Of a stretch of 64,000 nucleotides of DNA, positions 49,144-60,592 are shown one piece after another. Source of the stretch: Stutzerimonas sp. S1 (GTDB lineage Bacteria > Pseudomonadota > Gammaproteobacteria > Pseudomonadales > Pseudomonadaceae). Below the pieces are notes generated by a model, which worked only from the letters and a program-made list of their open reading frames with translations, searched no databases and was not told the DNA's origin. Both the position numbers and the translations under genes were made by a program. The stretch is from assembly GCF_025966695.1 (NCBI RefSeq), contig NZ_JAOEIY010000001.1, positions 258,474-322,473 on the forward strand. Direction: 5' to 3'. The first letter of the stretch is position 1, and the number at the start of each line of letters is the position of its first letter.

Positions 49144-49247
49144 GGTGGATGGGTGACGCGCCGACTTCGCGTCCCGATCCACCCTGCGATCACTCGGCTT
49201 TCGTCAGGCGGATCGGGACGCGTAGTCGAGACGTTCTCATCCGCCTG
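49144..49247. repeat. Palindromic repeats between urtA and urtB
   Basis: An imperfect palindrome at 49144-49188 (GGTGGATGGGTGACG ... GATCCACCCTGCG) belongs to the GTGGA family. A second inverted repeat follows at 49205-49247 (CAGGCGGATC ... CATCCGCCTG). The segments GTCCCGATCC and GGATCGGGAC inside them are complementary, allowing one larger fold. Confidence 0.75.
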
Positions 49248-49303
49248 CCCACCGCCGCCAGCTCCGCCAAGAGAGCACGCGGCGCCCCTTGGGGAATGCA
49301 CAG

Positions 49304-50875
49304 ATGAACACTGCCCTGCACCGATTATTGCTGCTGCTCCTGCTCGCCCTGCCCTGGGCGGCACAGGCCGGAGACGCGGCCGACTACGCCAAGGCCAGCC
49401 CAGCCAAGCAGGCCAAGCTGCTTGAAGACTGGTCCGTCGCGCCGGTTCCCGAGCGGCTTGAGCTGATCGAAGCGCTGCGCGCCAGCCGCGTCGTTATCGA
49501 CCAGAACAAGACACCCTTTATCGAGGACAACGGTGCCTACCGTGCCCTCGAAGGCGACGCCGAGCCGGTCGGCACGCCGAAGAAGCTGCGCCTGAACAAC
49601 CGCCTGCGCGGCCTGCTCAACACGGCACTGGCCAGCCACCAGCTGTTCGCCGAAGACCCGGCGCAGCGTCTCGCTGCGGCCAAGCGCCTGCAGCGCAGCG
49701 GCCAACCGGAACAGCTCGAGCTGCTTCAGCAGCGCCTGGACGCCGAGGACGATGCCGCCGTCAGTGAAGCGCTGACCCTGGCGTTGGCCAACCTGCAGCT
49801 GACCGCGAGCGACCCCGCCGTGCGCCTCGCCGCCGTGCGCCTGCTCGGTGAAACCGGCGCGCCGCTGGCGCGGGTAAGGCTGGAAAACCTGCTGGCCGAC
49901 GAGGCGGAGATCGACGACAGCGTGCGCAAGGCCGCCGAGACCAGCCTTGTGCAAGTCAAACGCAAACTACTGATCGGCGAACTGCTCGGTCAGGCGTTCA
50001 GCGGTCTGTCACTGGGCTCGATCCTGCTACTCGCCGCCCTCGGGCTGGCGATCACCTTCGGCCTGCTCGGCGTGATCAACATGGCCCACGGCGAGATGCT
50101 GATGCTCGGCGCCTACACCACCTACATGGTGCAGGTGCTGATGGCGCGGCTCGCCCCTGAGGCCCTCGCCTTCTACCCGCTGGTGGCGCTGCCGGTGGCC
50201 TTCTTCGTCACCGCCGCGATCGGCATGGCGCTGGAACGCACGGTGATCCGCCACCTCTACGGCCGCCCGCTGGAAACCCTGCTGGCGACCTGGGGCATTA
50301 GCCTGATCCTGATCCAGCTGGTGCGCGTGCTGTTCGGCGCGCAGAACGTCGAGGTCGCCAATCCGGCCTGGCTCTCCGGTGGCCTGCAGGTGCTGCCGAA
50401 CCTGGTGCTGCCGTACAACCGCATGGTGATCATCGGCTTCGCGCTGTTCGTGGTGCTGCTGACCTGGCTCTTGCTGAACAAGACGCGCCTGGGCCTGAAC
50501 GTGCGCGCGGTAACGCAGAACCGCAACATGGCCGCCTGCTGCGGGGTGCCCACCGGGCGCATCGACATGATGGCCTTCGGGCTGGGTTCCGGCATCGCCG
50601 GGCTCGGCGGCGTGGCCCTGAGCCAGATCGGCAACGTCGGCCCAGACCTCGGCCAGAGCTACATCATCGATTCCTTCCTGGTGGTGGTGCTCGGCGGTGT
50701 CGGCCAGCTGGCCGGCAGCATCTTCGCCGCCTTCGGCCTCGGCATCGCCAACAAGATCCTCGAACCGCAGATCGGCGCCGTGCTGGGCAAGATCCTCATC
50801 CTCGCGCTGATCATCCTCTTCATCCAGAAGCGTCCGCAGGGGCTCTTCGCTCTCAAGGGGAGGGTCATCGATTGA
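49304..50875 (+). CDS. urtB: Urea ABC transporter, permease UrtB
   Basis: UrtB (523 aa) is one of the two permeases of the urea importer. As is typical for UrtB, a signal-like N-terminus and a periplasmic helical domain of about 200 residues (with HEAT-like LAAVRLLGETGAPLARVRLENLL) come before the LivH-type membrane domain (GLAITFGLLGVINMAHGEMLMLGAYTTY onward, about eight segments). Start MNTALHRLLLLLLLAL is chosen as the start of the signal; an ATG five codons earlier is possible. Its stop overlaps the urtC start by 4 nt. Confidence 0.95.
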   Translation: MNTALHRLLLLLLLALPWAAQAGDAADYAKASPAKQAKLLEDWSVAPVPERLELIEALRASRVVIDQNKTPFIEDNGAYRALEGDAEPVGTPKKLRLNNRLRGLLNTALASHQLFAEDPAQRLAAAKRLQRSGQPEQLELLQQRLDAEDDAAVSEALTLALANLQLTASDPAVRLAAVRLLGETGAPLARVRLENLLADEAEIDDSVRKAAETSLVQVKRKLLIGELLGQAFSGLSLGSILLLAALGLAITFGLLGVINMAHGEMLMLGAYTTYMVQVLMARLAPEALAFYPLVALPVAFFVTAAIGMALERTVIRHLYGRPLETLLATWGISLILIQLVRVLFGAQNVEVANPAWLSGGLQVLPNLVLPYNRMVIIGFALFVVLLTWLLLNKTRLGLNVRAVTQNRNMAACCGVPTGRIDMMAFGLGSGIAGLGGVALSQIGNVGPDLGQSYIIDSFLVVVLGGVGQLAGSIFAAFGLGIANKILEPQIGAVLGKILILALIILFIQKRPQGLFALKGRVID

Positions 50876-51947
50876 ACCAGCCACTTACCCTCACCGCCGC
50901 GCAGAAAGCCGGGCCGAAAGCCACGGTCATCGCCCTCGGCGTGGCGCTCGCCGTCCTCGTCGCCATGCCGCTGCTGCATCTGCTGCCGGCCGAGCATGCC
51001 CTGCACGTCTCGGCCTACACCCTGACCCTGGTGGGCAAGATCCTCTGCTACGCCATCGTCGCCCTGGCGCTGGATCTGGTCTGGGGTTACGCGGGGCTCC
51101 TGTCCCTCGGCCACGGCCTGTTCTTCGCCCTCGGCGGTTACGCCATGGGCATGTACCTGATGCGCCAGAGCGCCGGTGACGGCCTGCCGGCATTCATGAG
51201 CTTCCTCGCCTGGAACGAGCTGCCCTGGTACTGGTATGGCACCTCGAGCTTCCTCTGGGCCATGTGCCTGGTGGTGCTGGTGCCCGGCGTGCTGGCCTTC
51301 GTGTTCGGTTTTTTCGCCTTCCGCTCGCGGATCAAGGGCGTGTACTTCTCGATCATGACCCAGGCGCTGACCTTCGCCGGCATGCTGCTGTTCTTCCGCA
51401 ACGAGACCGGCTTCGGCGGCAACAACGGCTTCACCGATTTCAAGACCATCCTCGGCTTCTCGATTTCGGCGCCGGCGACCCGCGCCACGCTGTTCCTCGC
51501 CACTGTGGCGCTCCTGGCCGGCAGCCTGTACCTGGGTGTCCGCCTGGCGCGCAGCAAGTTCGGCCGGGTGCTCACCGCCCTGCGCGATGCCGAGAACCGG
51601 CTGATGTTCTGCGGCTACGATCCGCGCGGCTACAAGCTGTTCATCTGGACGCTGTCGGCCGTGCTCTGCGGCCTGGCCGGTGCGCTCTATGTGCCGCAGG
51701 TCGGCATCATCAACCCCAGCGAAATGGCACCGACGCAATCCATCGAGGCCGCCGTCTGGGTCGCCCTCGGCGGGCGCGGCACGCTGATCGGCCCGCTGCT
51801 CGGCGCCGGCATCGTCAACGGCATGAAGAGCTGGTTCACCGTGGCTTTCCCCGAATACTGGCTGTTCGCCCTCGGCGCGCTGTTCATCGTCGTCACCCTG
51901 TACCTGCCCAAGGGCGTCATCGGCCTCATCAAGCGGAGGGGCGAAGA

Positions 51948-51951
<4 letters not shown>
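50872..51951 (+). CDS. urtC: Urea ABC transporter, permease UrtC
   Basis: UrtC (359 aa) is the LivM-type permease partner of UrtB, with about ten membrane segments and the conserved YAGLLSLGHGLFFALGGYAMGMYL and FRSRIKGVYFSIMTQALTF regions; ALRDAENRLMFCGYDPRGYKL is the loop contacting the ATPases. It begins with TTG in the overlap TTGA with urtB, behind AAGGGGAGG, and ends in ATGA with urtD, so three genes are translationally chained. Confidence 0.95.
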
Positions 51952-52799
<848 letters not shown>

Positions 52800-52806
52800 G
52801 CAAAAA

Positions 52807-52901
52807 GGGTGGATGGCTTCGGCCATCCACCCTACGCCCACCGAATCGTAGGGTGGATAACGCCGCAGGCTTATCCACCGAAAACGGCGCAGCCTTTTCC
52901 A
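52807..52901. repeat. Three consecutive palindromes between urtD and urtE
   Basis: Inverted repeats at 52807-52835 (GGGTGGATGGC/GCCATCCACCC), 52847-52879 (CGTAGGGTGGATAACG ... TTATCCACC) and 52880-52901 (GAAAACGGC/GCCTTTTCC, a half-type unit) fill the gap within the urt operon. Confidence 0.87.
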
Positions 52902-52930
52902 CGCGTCACGAAAGAAACAAGGACATCGAC

Positions 52931-53629
52931 ATGCTGCAAGTCCAGCAACTGCACCAGTACTACGGCGGCAGCCATATCCTTCGCGGCCTCTCGTTCGAGG
53001 CGAAGGTCGGCGAAGTCACCTGCCTGCTCGGACGCAACGGCGTCGGCAAGACCACCCTGCTCAAGTGCCTGATGGGCCTGATCCCGGCCAAGGAAGGCGC
53101 GGTGAACTGGGAAGGCAAGCCGATCACCGGCTTCAAGCCGCACCAGCGCGTGCGCGCCGGCATCGCCTACGTGCCGCAGGGGCGCGAGATCTTCGGCCGC
53201 CTGACCGTCGAGGAAAACCTGCTGATGGGCCTGTCCCGTTTCAGCGCCAGGGAAGCCAAGGAAGTCCCCGAGTTCATCTACGAGCTGTTCCCGGTTTTGC
53301 AGGAAATGAAGCACCGCCGCGGCGGCGACCTCTCCGGCGGCCAGCAACAGCAGCTAGCCATCGGCCGCGCACTGGCGAGCAAGCCGCGCTTGTTGATCCT
53401 CGACGAACCCACCGAAGGCATCCAGCCCTCGGTGATCAAGGAGATCGGCGCGGTGATCAAGAAGCTCGCGGCCCGCGGCGACATGGCGATCCTCCTGGTG
53501 GAGCAGTTCTACGACTTCGCCGCTGAACTGGCCGACCGGTACCTGGTGATGAGCCGCGGCGAGATCATCCAGCAGGGCCGCGGCGAAAACATGGAAGCCG
53601 AAGGCGTACGTGGGCTGGTCGCGATCTGA
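52931..53629 (+). CDS. urtE: Urea ABC transporter, ATP-binding protein UrtE
   Basis: UrtE (232 aa) is the LivF-like ATPase that pairs with UrtD. Motifs: Walker A GRNGVGKTT, Q-loop VPQGREIFGRLTVEENL, signature LSGGQQQQLAIGRAL, Walker B LLILDEPTEGIQ, and VEQFYDFA where the usual switch His is replaced by Gln, as in LivF-type subunits. AAGGA lies 8 nt before the ATG. It ends the urt operon; a regulatory gap of 219 nt follows before ureD. Confidence 0.95.
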   Translation: MLQVQQLHQYYGGSHILRGLSFEAKVGEVTCLLGRNGVGKTTLLKCLMGLIPAKEGAVNWEGKPITGFKPHQRVRAGIAYVPQGREIFGRLTVEENLLMGLSRFSAREAKEVPEFIYELFPVLQEMKHRRGGDLSGGQQQQLAIGRALASKPRLLILDEPTEGIQPSVIKEIGAVIKKLAARGDMAILLVEQFYDFAAELADRYLVMSRGEIIQQGRGENMEAEGVRGLVAI

Positions 53630-53637
53630 TCGGCCAG

Positions 53638-53654
53638 CGCACCAAAACGGCGCA
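53638..53654 (+). promoter_or_regulatory. Candidate NtrC site upstream of ureD
   Basis: CGCACCAAAACGGCGCA resembles the NtrC dyad TGCACCA-N3-TGGTGCA with three mismatches. Further GCACCA half sites occur near 53669 and 53776 in the same gap, which otherwise holds no gene. Confidence 0.45.
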
Positions 53655-53795
53655 TCCGGCACTCGACGCACCAGCCCGAAGCACAAACGCGTCAGCCAGA
53701 GGCGCCTGATCAGGAAGCCAACTCGCGGCGAAAAGCGCTGCAGCGCCGAGCTATCAGGCCGCGCCACAGGACGACGCACCAGGGCAGCGCACAAC

Positions 53796-53811
53796 AGGCA
53801 CGGCGATTGCT
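53796..53811 (+). promoter_or_regulatory. Sigma-54 promoter of ureDAB-C
   Basis: AGGCACGGCGATTGCT matches the consensus TGGCACG-N4-TTGCT except for the first base, with GG and GC 10 nt apart. Transcription would start about 27 nt before the ureD ATG. Confidence 0.75.
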
Positions 53812-53848
53812 CTGCTTTCCTGACCGACAGATCGAAAAGCCTGCGCCC

Positions 53849-54682
53849 ATGAACGCCCCTGCACCGCTGTTCACCCCTCACTGGCATGCCGAGCTCGAGC
53901 TCGGTTATGCGCTGTGCGCCGGCGCCACGCGGCCGGTACTGCGCCGCCACAGCGGGCCGCTACGGGTGCAGAAGCATCTGTATCCCGAGGGGCCGGAGGT
54001 TTGCCAGCACATCATCGTGCACCCGCCGGGTGGCATCGCCGGCGGTGATCGGCTGGATATCTGCGCCACGGTCGCTGCCGGTGCCTGGGCGCAGCTGACC
54101 AGCCCCGGGGCGGCCAAGTGGTATCGCGCCGCCAGTCCGGCCTTCCAGGACCTGCAGCTGCGCGTCGAAGCCGGCGCCACGCTGGAATGGCTGCCGCAGG
54201 AGACCATCATCTACTCCGCCGCGCAGGCCGAGCTGAATACACGCATAGATCTCGAAGGCGATGCGCGGCTGCTCTACTGGGACATGGTCGCGCTGGGTCG
54301 CCCGGCGGCAGGCGAGCGCTTCGACGCCGGGCATTTTCAGGCGCGCCTGGATATTCGCCGCGATGCCCAGCTCATCTGGCACGAACGCCAGCGCATCGCC
54401 GGCGGCGACGGCCTGCTGCATTCGCCGATCGGCCTCGACGGGCGTTCGGTGTTCGCCACCTTGATCGTCAGCGGCGAAATCGATGCCGACCTGATGGAGC
54501 GCTGCCGTGAATTACCCGGCCGCGTGCGTGGTGATCTGACCCAGCTGCCCGGCCTGGTGGTCGCGCGCTGCCTGGCCGACGAAGCGCTGCATGCACGCGC
54601 CTGGCTGATCGCATTGTGGCGACTGTTGCGCCCCGAACTGCTGGGCCGCGAGGCGGTACCGCCGCGAATCTGGAGTACCTGA
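53849..54682 (+). CDS. ureD: Urease accessory protein UreD
   Basis: UreD (277 aa) binds the urease apoprotein first and forms the channel through which UreF-UreG deliver nickel. The family core is visible: [32 protein letters not shown] near the N-terminus, [15 protein letters not shown] and [17 protein letters not shown]. Start [10 protein letters not shown] is used, 14 codons inside an open frame that begins in the leader. It is the first gene of the urease operon. Confidence 0.95.
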   Translation: MNAPAPLFTPHWHAELELGYALCAGATRPVLRRHSGPLRVQKHLYPEGPEVCQHIIVHPPGGIAGGDRLDICATVAAGAWAQLTSPGAAKWYRAASPAFQDLQLRVEAGATLEWLPQETIIYSAAQAELNTRIDLEGDARLLYWDMVALGRPAAGERFDAGHFQARLDIRRDAQLIWHERQRIAGGDGLLHSPIGLDGRSVFATLIVSGEIDADLMERCRELPGRVRGDLTQLPGLVVARCLADEALHARAWLIALWRLLRPELLGREAVPPRIWST

Positions 54683-54687
54683 ATGAT

Positions 54688-54788
54688 CGGTGGGCAAGGC
54701 TGCGCCGTTGCCCACCCTACGCTGGCACGCCGGCGTGCGCGCACTATCTGGTAATCGTAGGGTGGAAAACCGCGCAGCGTTTTCCACC
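54688..54788. repeat. Pair of palindromes between ureD and ureA
   Basis: Inverted repeats at 54688-54720 (CGGTGGGCAAGGC ... GTTGCCCACCCTAC) and 54756-54788 (CGTAGGGTGGAAAACCGCG ... GTTTTCCACC). The first is a variant with GGGCAA in the arm, showing that the arms change together and keep pairing. Confidence 0.87.
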
Positions 54789-54851
54789 GATACGGACCGA
54801 AGAACAACACGACGGGCGCGGCATCGCTCCCGTCAGCGACTGGAAGCCACG

Positions 54852-55154
54852 ATGGACCTCACACCCAGAGAAAAAGACAAGCTGCTGATCTTCACCGCCG
54901 GCCTGGTGGCCGAGCGCCGGCTGGCCCGCGGTGTGAAGCTCAACTACCCGGAAGCCATGGCTTACATCTCCGCCGCGCTGCTCGAAGGCGCGCGCGACGG
55001 CCGGACGGTCGCCGAGCTGATGCACTTCGGCACCACCCTGCTCAGCCGCGAACAGGTGATGGAAGGCGTGCCGGAGATGATTCCGGAGATCCAGGTCGAG
55101 GCCACCTTCCCGGATGGCACCAAGCTGGTCACCGTGCATCAACCTATTCCCTGA
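54852..55154 (+). CDS. ureA: Urease subunit gamma
   Basis: UreA (100 aa) is the small gamma subunit of the nickel enzyme urease, which hydrolyses urea to ammonia and carbon dioxide. The whole protein matches the family: [23 protein letters not shown], the [25 protein letters not shown] helix pair and [18 protein letters not shown] at the end. It follows ureD after a 169-nt gap carrying two palindromes. Confidence 0.98.
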   Translation: MDLTPREKDKLLIFTAGLVAERRLARGVKLNYPEAMAYISAALLEGARDGRTVAELMHFGTTLLSREQVMEGVPEMIPEIQVEATFPDGTKLVTVHQPIP

Positions 55155-55210
55155 AACGCGGGTCAATGTCTACTGCCCACGACCTTGAACCGTTCTTGAA
55201 GGAAACCAAC

Positions 55211-55720
55211 GTGCAGATACGTGACGCCCTGGACACCGACCTCGAAGGCATCCTGCAGATATACAACGACGCGGTGCAGAACAGCACGGCGATCTGGAAC
55301 GACCACTGCGTCGACCTCGCCAACCGCCGGGCCTGGCTGGCCGAGCGCCACGCGCAGGGTTACCCGGTGCTGGTGGCCATCGACGAGCTGGGCCAGGTGG
55401 CCGGCTATGCCTCTTTTGGGCCCTGGCGCCCGCATGACGGCTTTCGTCATACCGTGGAGAACTCGGTGTACGTCAGCCCCGACCACCGCGGCAGCGGCAT
55501 CGGCCGCAGCCTGATGCAGGCGCTGATCGAGCGCGCCCGGCAGCTGGAAAAGCACGTGATGGTCGCCTTTATCGAAAGCGAGAACCGCGCCTCGGTGCAT
55601 ATGCACCAGCAGCTCGGTTTCATCCATGTCGGCCAGATGCGCCAGGTCGGCTGCAAGTTCGGCCGCTGGCTGGACCTGACCATGATGCAACTGACCCTGA
55701 ACGGGACGTCCCAACCATGA
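55211..55720 (+). CDS. GNAT acetyltransferase (phosphinothricin/methionine sulfoximine type)
   Basis: A 169-aa GCN5-family acetyltransferase of the PAT/MddA type, which acetylates glutamate analogues such as methionine sulfoximine that block glutamine synthetase. The acetyl-CoA loop is [29 protein letters not shown] and [24 protein letters not shown] are typical of the PAT subgroup. The start is taken as GTG 55211 because AAGGA lies 7 nt upstream; a further 15 codons are open before it. Lying between ureA and ureB, overlapping ureB by 4 nt, it repeats the position of PA4866 in P. aeruginosa. Confidence 0.9.
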   Translation: MQIRDALDTDLEGILQIYNDAVQNSTAIWNDHCVDLANRRAWLAERHAQGYPVLVAIDELGQVAGYASFGPWRPHDGFRHTVENSVYVSPDHRGSGIGRSLMQALIERARQLEKHVMVAFIESENRASVHMHQQLGFIHVGQMRQVGCKFGRWLDLTMMQLTLNGTSQP

Positions 55721-56022
55721 TTCCCGGCGAATACCAGATCCAGGACGGCGACATCGAGCTCAACGCCGGCCGCCGTACCCTGACCCTCTGCGTGGCCAAC
55801 AGCGGCGACCGGCCGATCCAGGTCGGTTCGCACTACCACTTCTTCGAAACCAACGACGCCCTCACCTTCGATCGCGCCGCCACGCGCGGCATGCGTCTGA
55901 ACATCCCGGCCGGCACCGCGGTGCGTTTCGAGCCGGGGCAGAGCCGCGAGGTGGAGCTGGTCGAGCTGGCCGGCGAGCGCCGGGTATTCGGCTTTGCCGG
56001 GCGGGTGATGGGCACGCTCTAG
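55717..56022 (+). CDS. ureB: Urease subunit beta
   Basis: UreB (101 aa) is the beta subunit of urease. It has the family pattern [69 protein letters not shown] and the ending [10 protein letters not shown]. Its ATG overlaps the stop of the acetyltransferase gene (ATGA), tying the acetyltransferase into the operon. A repeat-bearing gap of 103 nt precedes ureC. Confidence 0.98.
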   Translation: MIPGEYQIQDGDIELNAGRRTLTLCVANSGDRPIQVGSHYHFFETNDALTFDRAATRGMRLNIPAGTAVRFEPGQSREVELVELAGERRVFGFAGRVMGTL

Positions 56023-56037
56023 AGGCACAGCGCTTTT

Positions 56038-56112
56038 CGTAGGGTGGAAAACGCCGAAGGCTTTTCCACCGTGGAACCAGATCGGTGGATGGCTCCGGCC
56101 ATCCACCCTACG
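56038..56112. repeat. Pair of palindromes between ureB and ureC
   Basis: Inverted repeats at 56038-56070 (CGTAGGGTGGAAAACGCC ... GCTTTTCCACC) and 56083-56112 (CGGTGGATGGC/GCCATCCACCCTACG) occupy nearly the whole gap. The second ends 14 nt before the ureC ATG and could affect its translation. Confidence 0.88.
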
Positions 56113-56125
56113 CGAGACGATACGG

Positions 56126-57826
<1,701 letters not shown>

Positions 57827-57857
57827 TCATGCTCCCGCCCGTGCACGCAGGAGGGCC

Positions 57858-58301
57858 TCAGCGCCCTTCCTTGAGCGCGGCATACTCATCCAGATAGGCC
57901 TTGGCCAGCCGCTCCTTGTCGTTGTCGTCGAGCAGCTTGCCGGCCATCTGGAAAAACTTGTGCTCCTCTTCCTCGAGGTGATGCTCGACGGTCTCGCAGA
58001 GCTTCTTCGCCAGCGCCAGCCAGGCGGGGCTGCTGAATTCAAGCGCCTCGAGCTCCTCGATCATCTCGTCCATCTCGTGATGCTCGGCGATGGCGTGGCG
58101 CGACAGGTCGACGCCCAGGTCGTCCTGCATCAACGGGATATAGAAATGCCGTTCCTCGGCGGTCTCGTGCGCTTCCAGCTCGGTCTTGAAGCCATCGAAC
58201 AGCTCATGGCGCTCCGGTGAGTCGCCGGAGGTCTGACACAGTTTGGCGGCCAGCTCGCGCTGGATCTCGTGGCTCTGGCGCAACGCTTCGAAGATGGTCA
58301 T
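57858..58301 (-). CDS. Hemerythrin HHE-domain protein
   Basis: A 147-aa four-helix protein with the hemerythrin HHE cation-binding pattern: QSHEIQREL, LEAHETAEERHFYIPLM, AIAEHHEMDEMIEELE and ETVEHHLEEEEHKFF, giving the His/Glu set of a di-iron site. Such proteins bind oxygen, NO or sense iron/redox state; the specific role is unknown. It is convergent with ureC and unrelated to urease. Confidence 0.9.
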   Translation of the reverse strand: MTIFEALRQSHEIQRELAAKLCQTSGDSPERHELFDGFKTELEAHETAEERHFYIPLMQDDLGVDLSRHAIAEHHEMDEMIEELEALEFSSPAWLALAKKLCETVEHHLEEEEHKFFQMAGKLLDDNDKERLAKAYLDEYAALKEGR

Positions 58302-58383
58302 CAGTCAGTCCCTATTTTCCATTGGTGACAGCCTTGGACCCTCCGGCACGGCGCCGGTGCCTTGCCAGGCGACTATGCACAGC

Positions 58384-58650
58384 TCAACGCAGCTGGCTGT
58401 CCTTGCTGCCCCGGCGGTTGTAGCCGCTGAAGCGGGCGTCCTGACGATCCTGTTCGCGCTGGCAGTTCACGCACAGCCGTACCCCCGGCACCGCGCGGCG
58501 GCGCGCCTCTGGAATGGCGGCGCCGCATTCTTCGCAGTGCGCCAGGCTATCGCCCTGCCCCAGCTTGCTGCGTGCGCGCTGAACCGCATCGTCAATGGTG
58601 CTGTCGATCTGCTCCTGTACCGCGCCGTCGCCTGCCCAGCCATTGGCCAT
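58384..58650 (-). CDS. DksA/TraR-type C4 zinc-finger protein
   Basis: An 88-aa protein with a DksA/TraR zinc finger: Cys39, Cys42, Cys60 and Cys63 in CEECGAAIPEAR ... LCVNCQ. The N-terminal coiled coil is much shorter than in DksA (151 aa), so it resembles YbiI-like short homologues; whether it reaches the RNA polymerase secondary channel is not known. It lies 82 nt upstream of the hemerythrin gene in the same direction. The 243 nt to its right hold one hairpin (CCTGCC/GGCAGG near 58670) and no gene. Confidence 0.88.
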   Translation of the reverse strand: MANGWAGDGAVQEQIDSTIDDAVQRARSKLGQGDSLAHCEECGAAIPEARRRAVPGVRLCVNCQREQDRQDARFSGYNRRGSKDSQLR

Positions 58651-58893
58651 AAGCTTCTCCCGCCTGCCGCTGCGGCAGGCTTGCGTGTGCCACCCATAGT
58701 TTCGAGTGTTGCCGATCCGCAGGGTTCGGCAAACCGCCGTCGCGCCGCGAGGCCGCCTGTCGACGGCGGGTGGTGAATCGACAGGCGGACCGTGACCGCC
58801 AGGCAGTGCTGGTTATCCTGAACCGCTGAAACAGCGCCTGAGCGTCGTCCCGCGGCGGCTGTTGAACCATGCATTCGTCAGTTTTCGGGGGAA

Positions 58894-59604
58894 ATGATCC
58901 GGCCACTCCCGCTCTTCTCCATCGGCCTCGCGCTGCTCGCGGGCTGTACCTCGCCCGGCGAGACGCTGGAGCGCGAGGTGGGCGAGTTCGATCTGCGTCT
59001 GGGCCGCGATGCGACCCGCAGCATGGCCCACGGCCTGGTGCAACCGGCCAGCACCGGTGTCTTCCACGGCGGCCTGGACCTGAGCCATGCCAGCGGCTGG
59101 TACACCGGCCAGTGGTCGCCCAGTGCCGGCATCAGCGCCGACAGCGAGCTGGAGGTGAACTCCTACCTGGGTTACGCCAGCCAGCCTGTGGCGGACATGC
59201 CGGGCTACGAGCTGGGGGTGATTCACTACAGCTTTCCCGGCTTCAGCGAGTGGAACCGCAACCAGTACTACGCCGGGCTGAACCTCGCCGGCCACCAGCT
59301 CGGTGCGGCGCTGAGCAGTGCCGCGGAGCGCACCGACAGCACGCTGTACCTCGATCTCGGCAGGGTCACGCCATTCGGCGTCGGCGTCCGCATGCAGTAC
59401 AGCCACCACGTCCTGGAAACCCCACGCCAGCTCGACGACGGCGAGTCACTGCGGGTATTCGGCGACTGGTCACTGAACCTGTCGCGACCCTGGCTCGGGG
59501 GCCAGCTCGATCTTTCCTACAGCGACTCGAGCCTGCGCGGTTGCGACATCCGCCCCGGCTGCGACGGCCTGTTGCAGTTCAAGGCGGAGCGGCCGCTGTA
59601 CTGA
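58894..59604 (+). CDS. TorF-like outer-membrane protein with lipobox
   Basis: A 236-aa protein resembling the TorF/Gcw_chp family of putative small porins: alternating aromatic beta strands (DLSHASGWYTGQWSP, LEVNSYLGYA, YELGVIHYSFPG, QYYAGLNLAG, VGVRMQYSHHVL, LDLSYSDSS). Unusually for a porin-like protein, the signal MIRPLPLFSIGLALLAGC ends in a lipobox, so it may be a lipoprotein. Two cysteines near the end (RGCDIRPGCDG) may form a disulfide. A GGGGGA precedes the ATG closely. Function unknown. Confidence 0.78.
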   Translation: MIRPLPLFSIGLALLAGCTSPGETLEREVGEFDLRLGRDATRSMAHGLVQPASTGVFHGGLDLSHASGWYTGQWSPSAGISADSELEVNSYLGYASQPVADMPGYELGVIHYSFPGFSEWNRNQYYAGLNLAGHQLGAALSSAAERTDSTLYLDLGRVTPFGVGVRMQYSHHVLETPRQLDDGESLRVFGDWSLNLSRPWLGGQLDLSYSDSSLRGCDIRPGCDGLLQFKAERPLY

Positions 59605-59606
59605 GG

Positions 59607-60470
59607 CTATTCCTTAACCTGCATGTATTCCTCGGCCCAGACCATGTATTCCGCCGCGGTGGAATATTTCACCGAGAGTTCGGAGGCGCTGAGGTCCGAG
59701 GCATCGATCTCGCGCTGCTCGCGCAGGCAATCGTAGGTCGCCTTGATCGCCGCGAAATAGGCCGCGTGGCCGTTGACCACGATGCGCACGCCGAGCGCCG
59801 CCAGCCGGGCATTGTCGCGCAGGCGCGGGTTGCCGTAAGTCACCAGCATCAGCGGGATGCGGACCTTATCGGCAACTCGCTCCAGCTGCTCGAAATCCTC
59901 GATGCCGACCAGGCAGATAGCATCGGCACCGGCCTTCTCGTAAGCCTCGGCGCGGGCGATCACTTCATCGATACCGATCACCCCGGCGTTAGTGCGCGCG
60001 ATGATCGCCAGCTCGGGATCGATGCGCGCCTCCAGTGCCGCACGGATCTTGCCGACCGCCTCGAACATGCCGATCAGGTCAGTGGATTTGCGACCGAATT
60101 TGGCCGGCAGCAGCGTGTCCTCGATGGTCAACGCGGCGATGCCTGCCCGCTCGAGCTCGATCACCGTGCGCATCACGTTGAGCGCGTTGCCGTAGCCGTG
60201 GTCGGCATCGGCGATGATCGGCAGGCGGCTGACACGGCCGATACGCGTGGCCTGCTCGACGAACTCGCTGAGTGTGATCAGCGCGAAATCGGGGGCGGCC
60301 AGCACCTGCAGGGAGGCGACCGAACCGCCGAGGATGCCCACTTCGAAACCGAGATCGGCGGCAATGCGTGCGGACATGGGGTCAAACACCGAGGCGGTGT
60401 GGTAGCAGTGCTCCGAAGCCAGGAGCTTGCGGAATTCGCTGCGCAAGGAGTGATGGGAAGTTCGCTGCAT
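59607..60470 (-). CDS. Oxaloacetate decarboxylase (PEP mutase/isocitrate lyase superfamily)
   Basis: A 287-aa TIM-barrel protein of the PEP mutase/isocitrate lyase superfamily, closely matching P. aeruginosa PA4872, which was shown to be a Mg-dependent oxaloacetate decarboxylase. Metal and substrate segments: [36 protein letters not shown] and [18 protein letters not shown]. The protein lacks the KKCGH-type loop of isocitrate lyases. It is convergent with the TorF-like gene (2 nt apart). The urease neighbourhood matches P. aeruginosa, where this gene also lies near ureC. Confidence 0.9.
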   Translation of the reverse strand: MQRTSHHSLRSEFRKLLASEHCYHTASVFDPMSARIAADLGFEVGILGGSVASLQVLAAPDFALITLSEFVEQATRIGRVSRLPIIADADHGYGNALNVMRTVIELERAGIAALTIEDTLLPAKFGRKSTDLIGMFEAVGKIRAALEARIDPELAIIARTNAGVIGIDEVIARAEAYEKAGADAICLVGIEDFEQLERVADKVRIPLMLVTYGNPRLRDNARLAALGVRIVVNGHAAYFAAIKATYDCLREQREIDASDLSASELSVKYSTAAEYMVWAEEYMQVKE

Positions 60471-60592
60471 AAATGGTTACTACCTGAATTGAGCACGCAA
60501 GGATCGAGAAGCCCTTGTCGATTCGTTGGAAGCTGCCCGGCGGGTCAAACGACACATTGCCGTGCAGCCGAAGCAGCCGGTCGGCACCGGCG

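Noticed and set aside
52807..52901. CRISPR array or rho-independent terminator made of the urtD-urtE repeats
   Set aside because: The units are palindromic, vary in the centre, lack evenly spaced unique spacers and have no T tract; they fit REP-like elements instead.
58660..58690. Terminator near the zinc-finger gene
   Set aside because: The hairpin CCTGCC/GGCAGG has no T tract on either strand and lies upstream of the gene, not after one.
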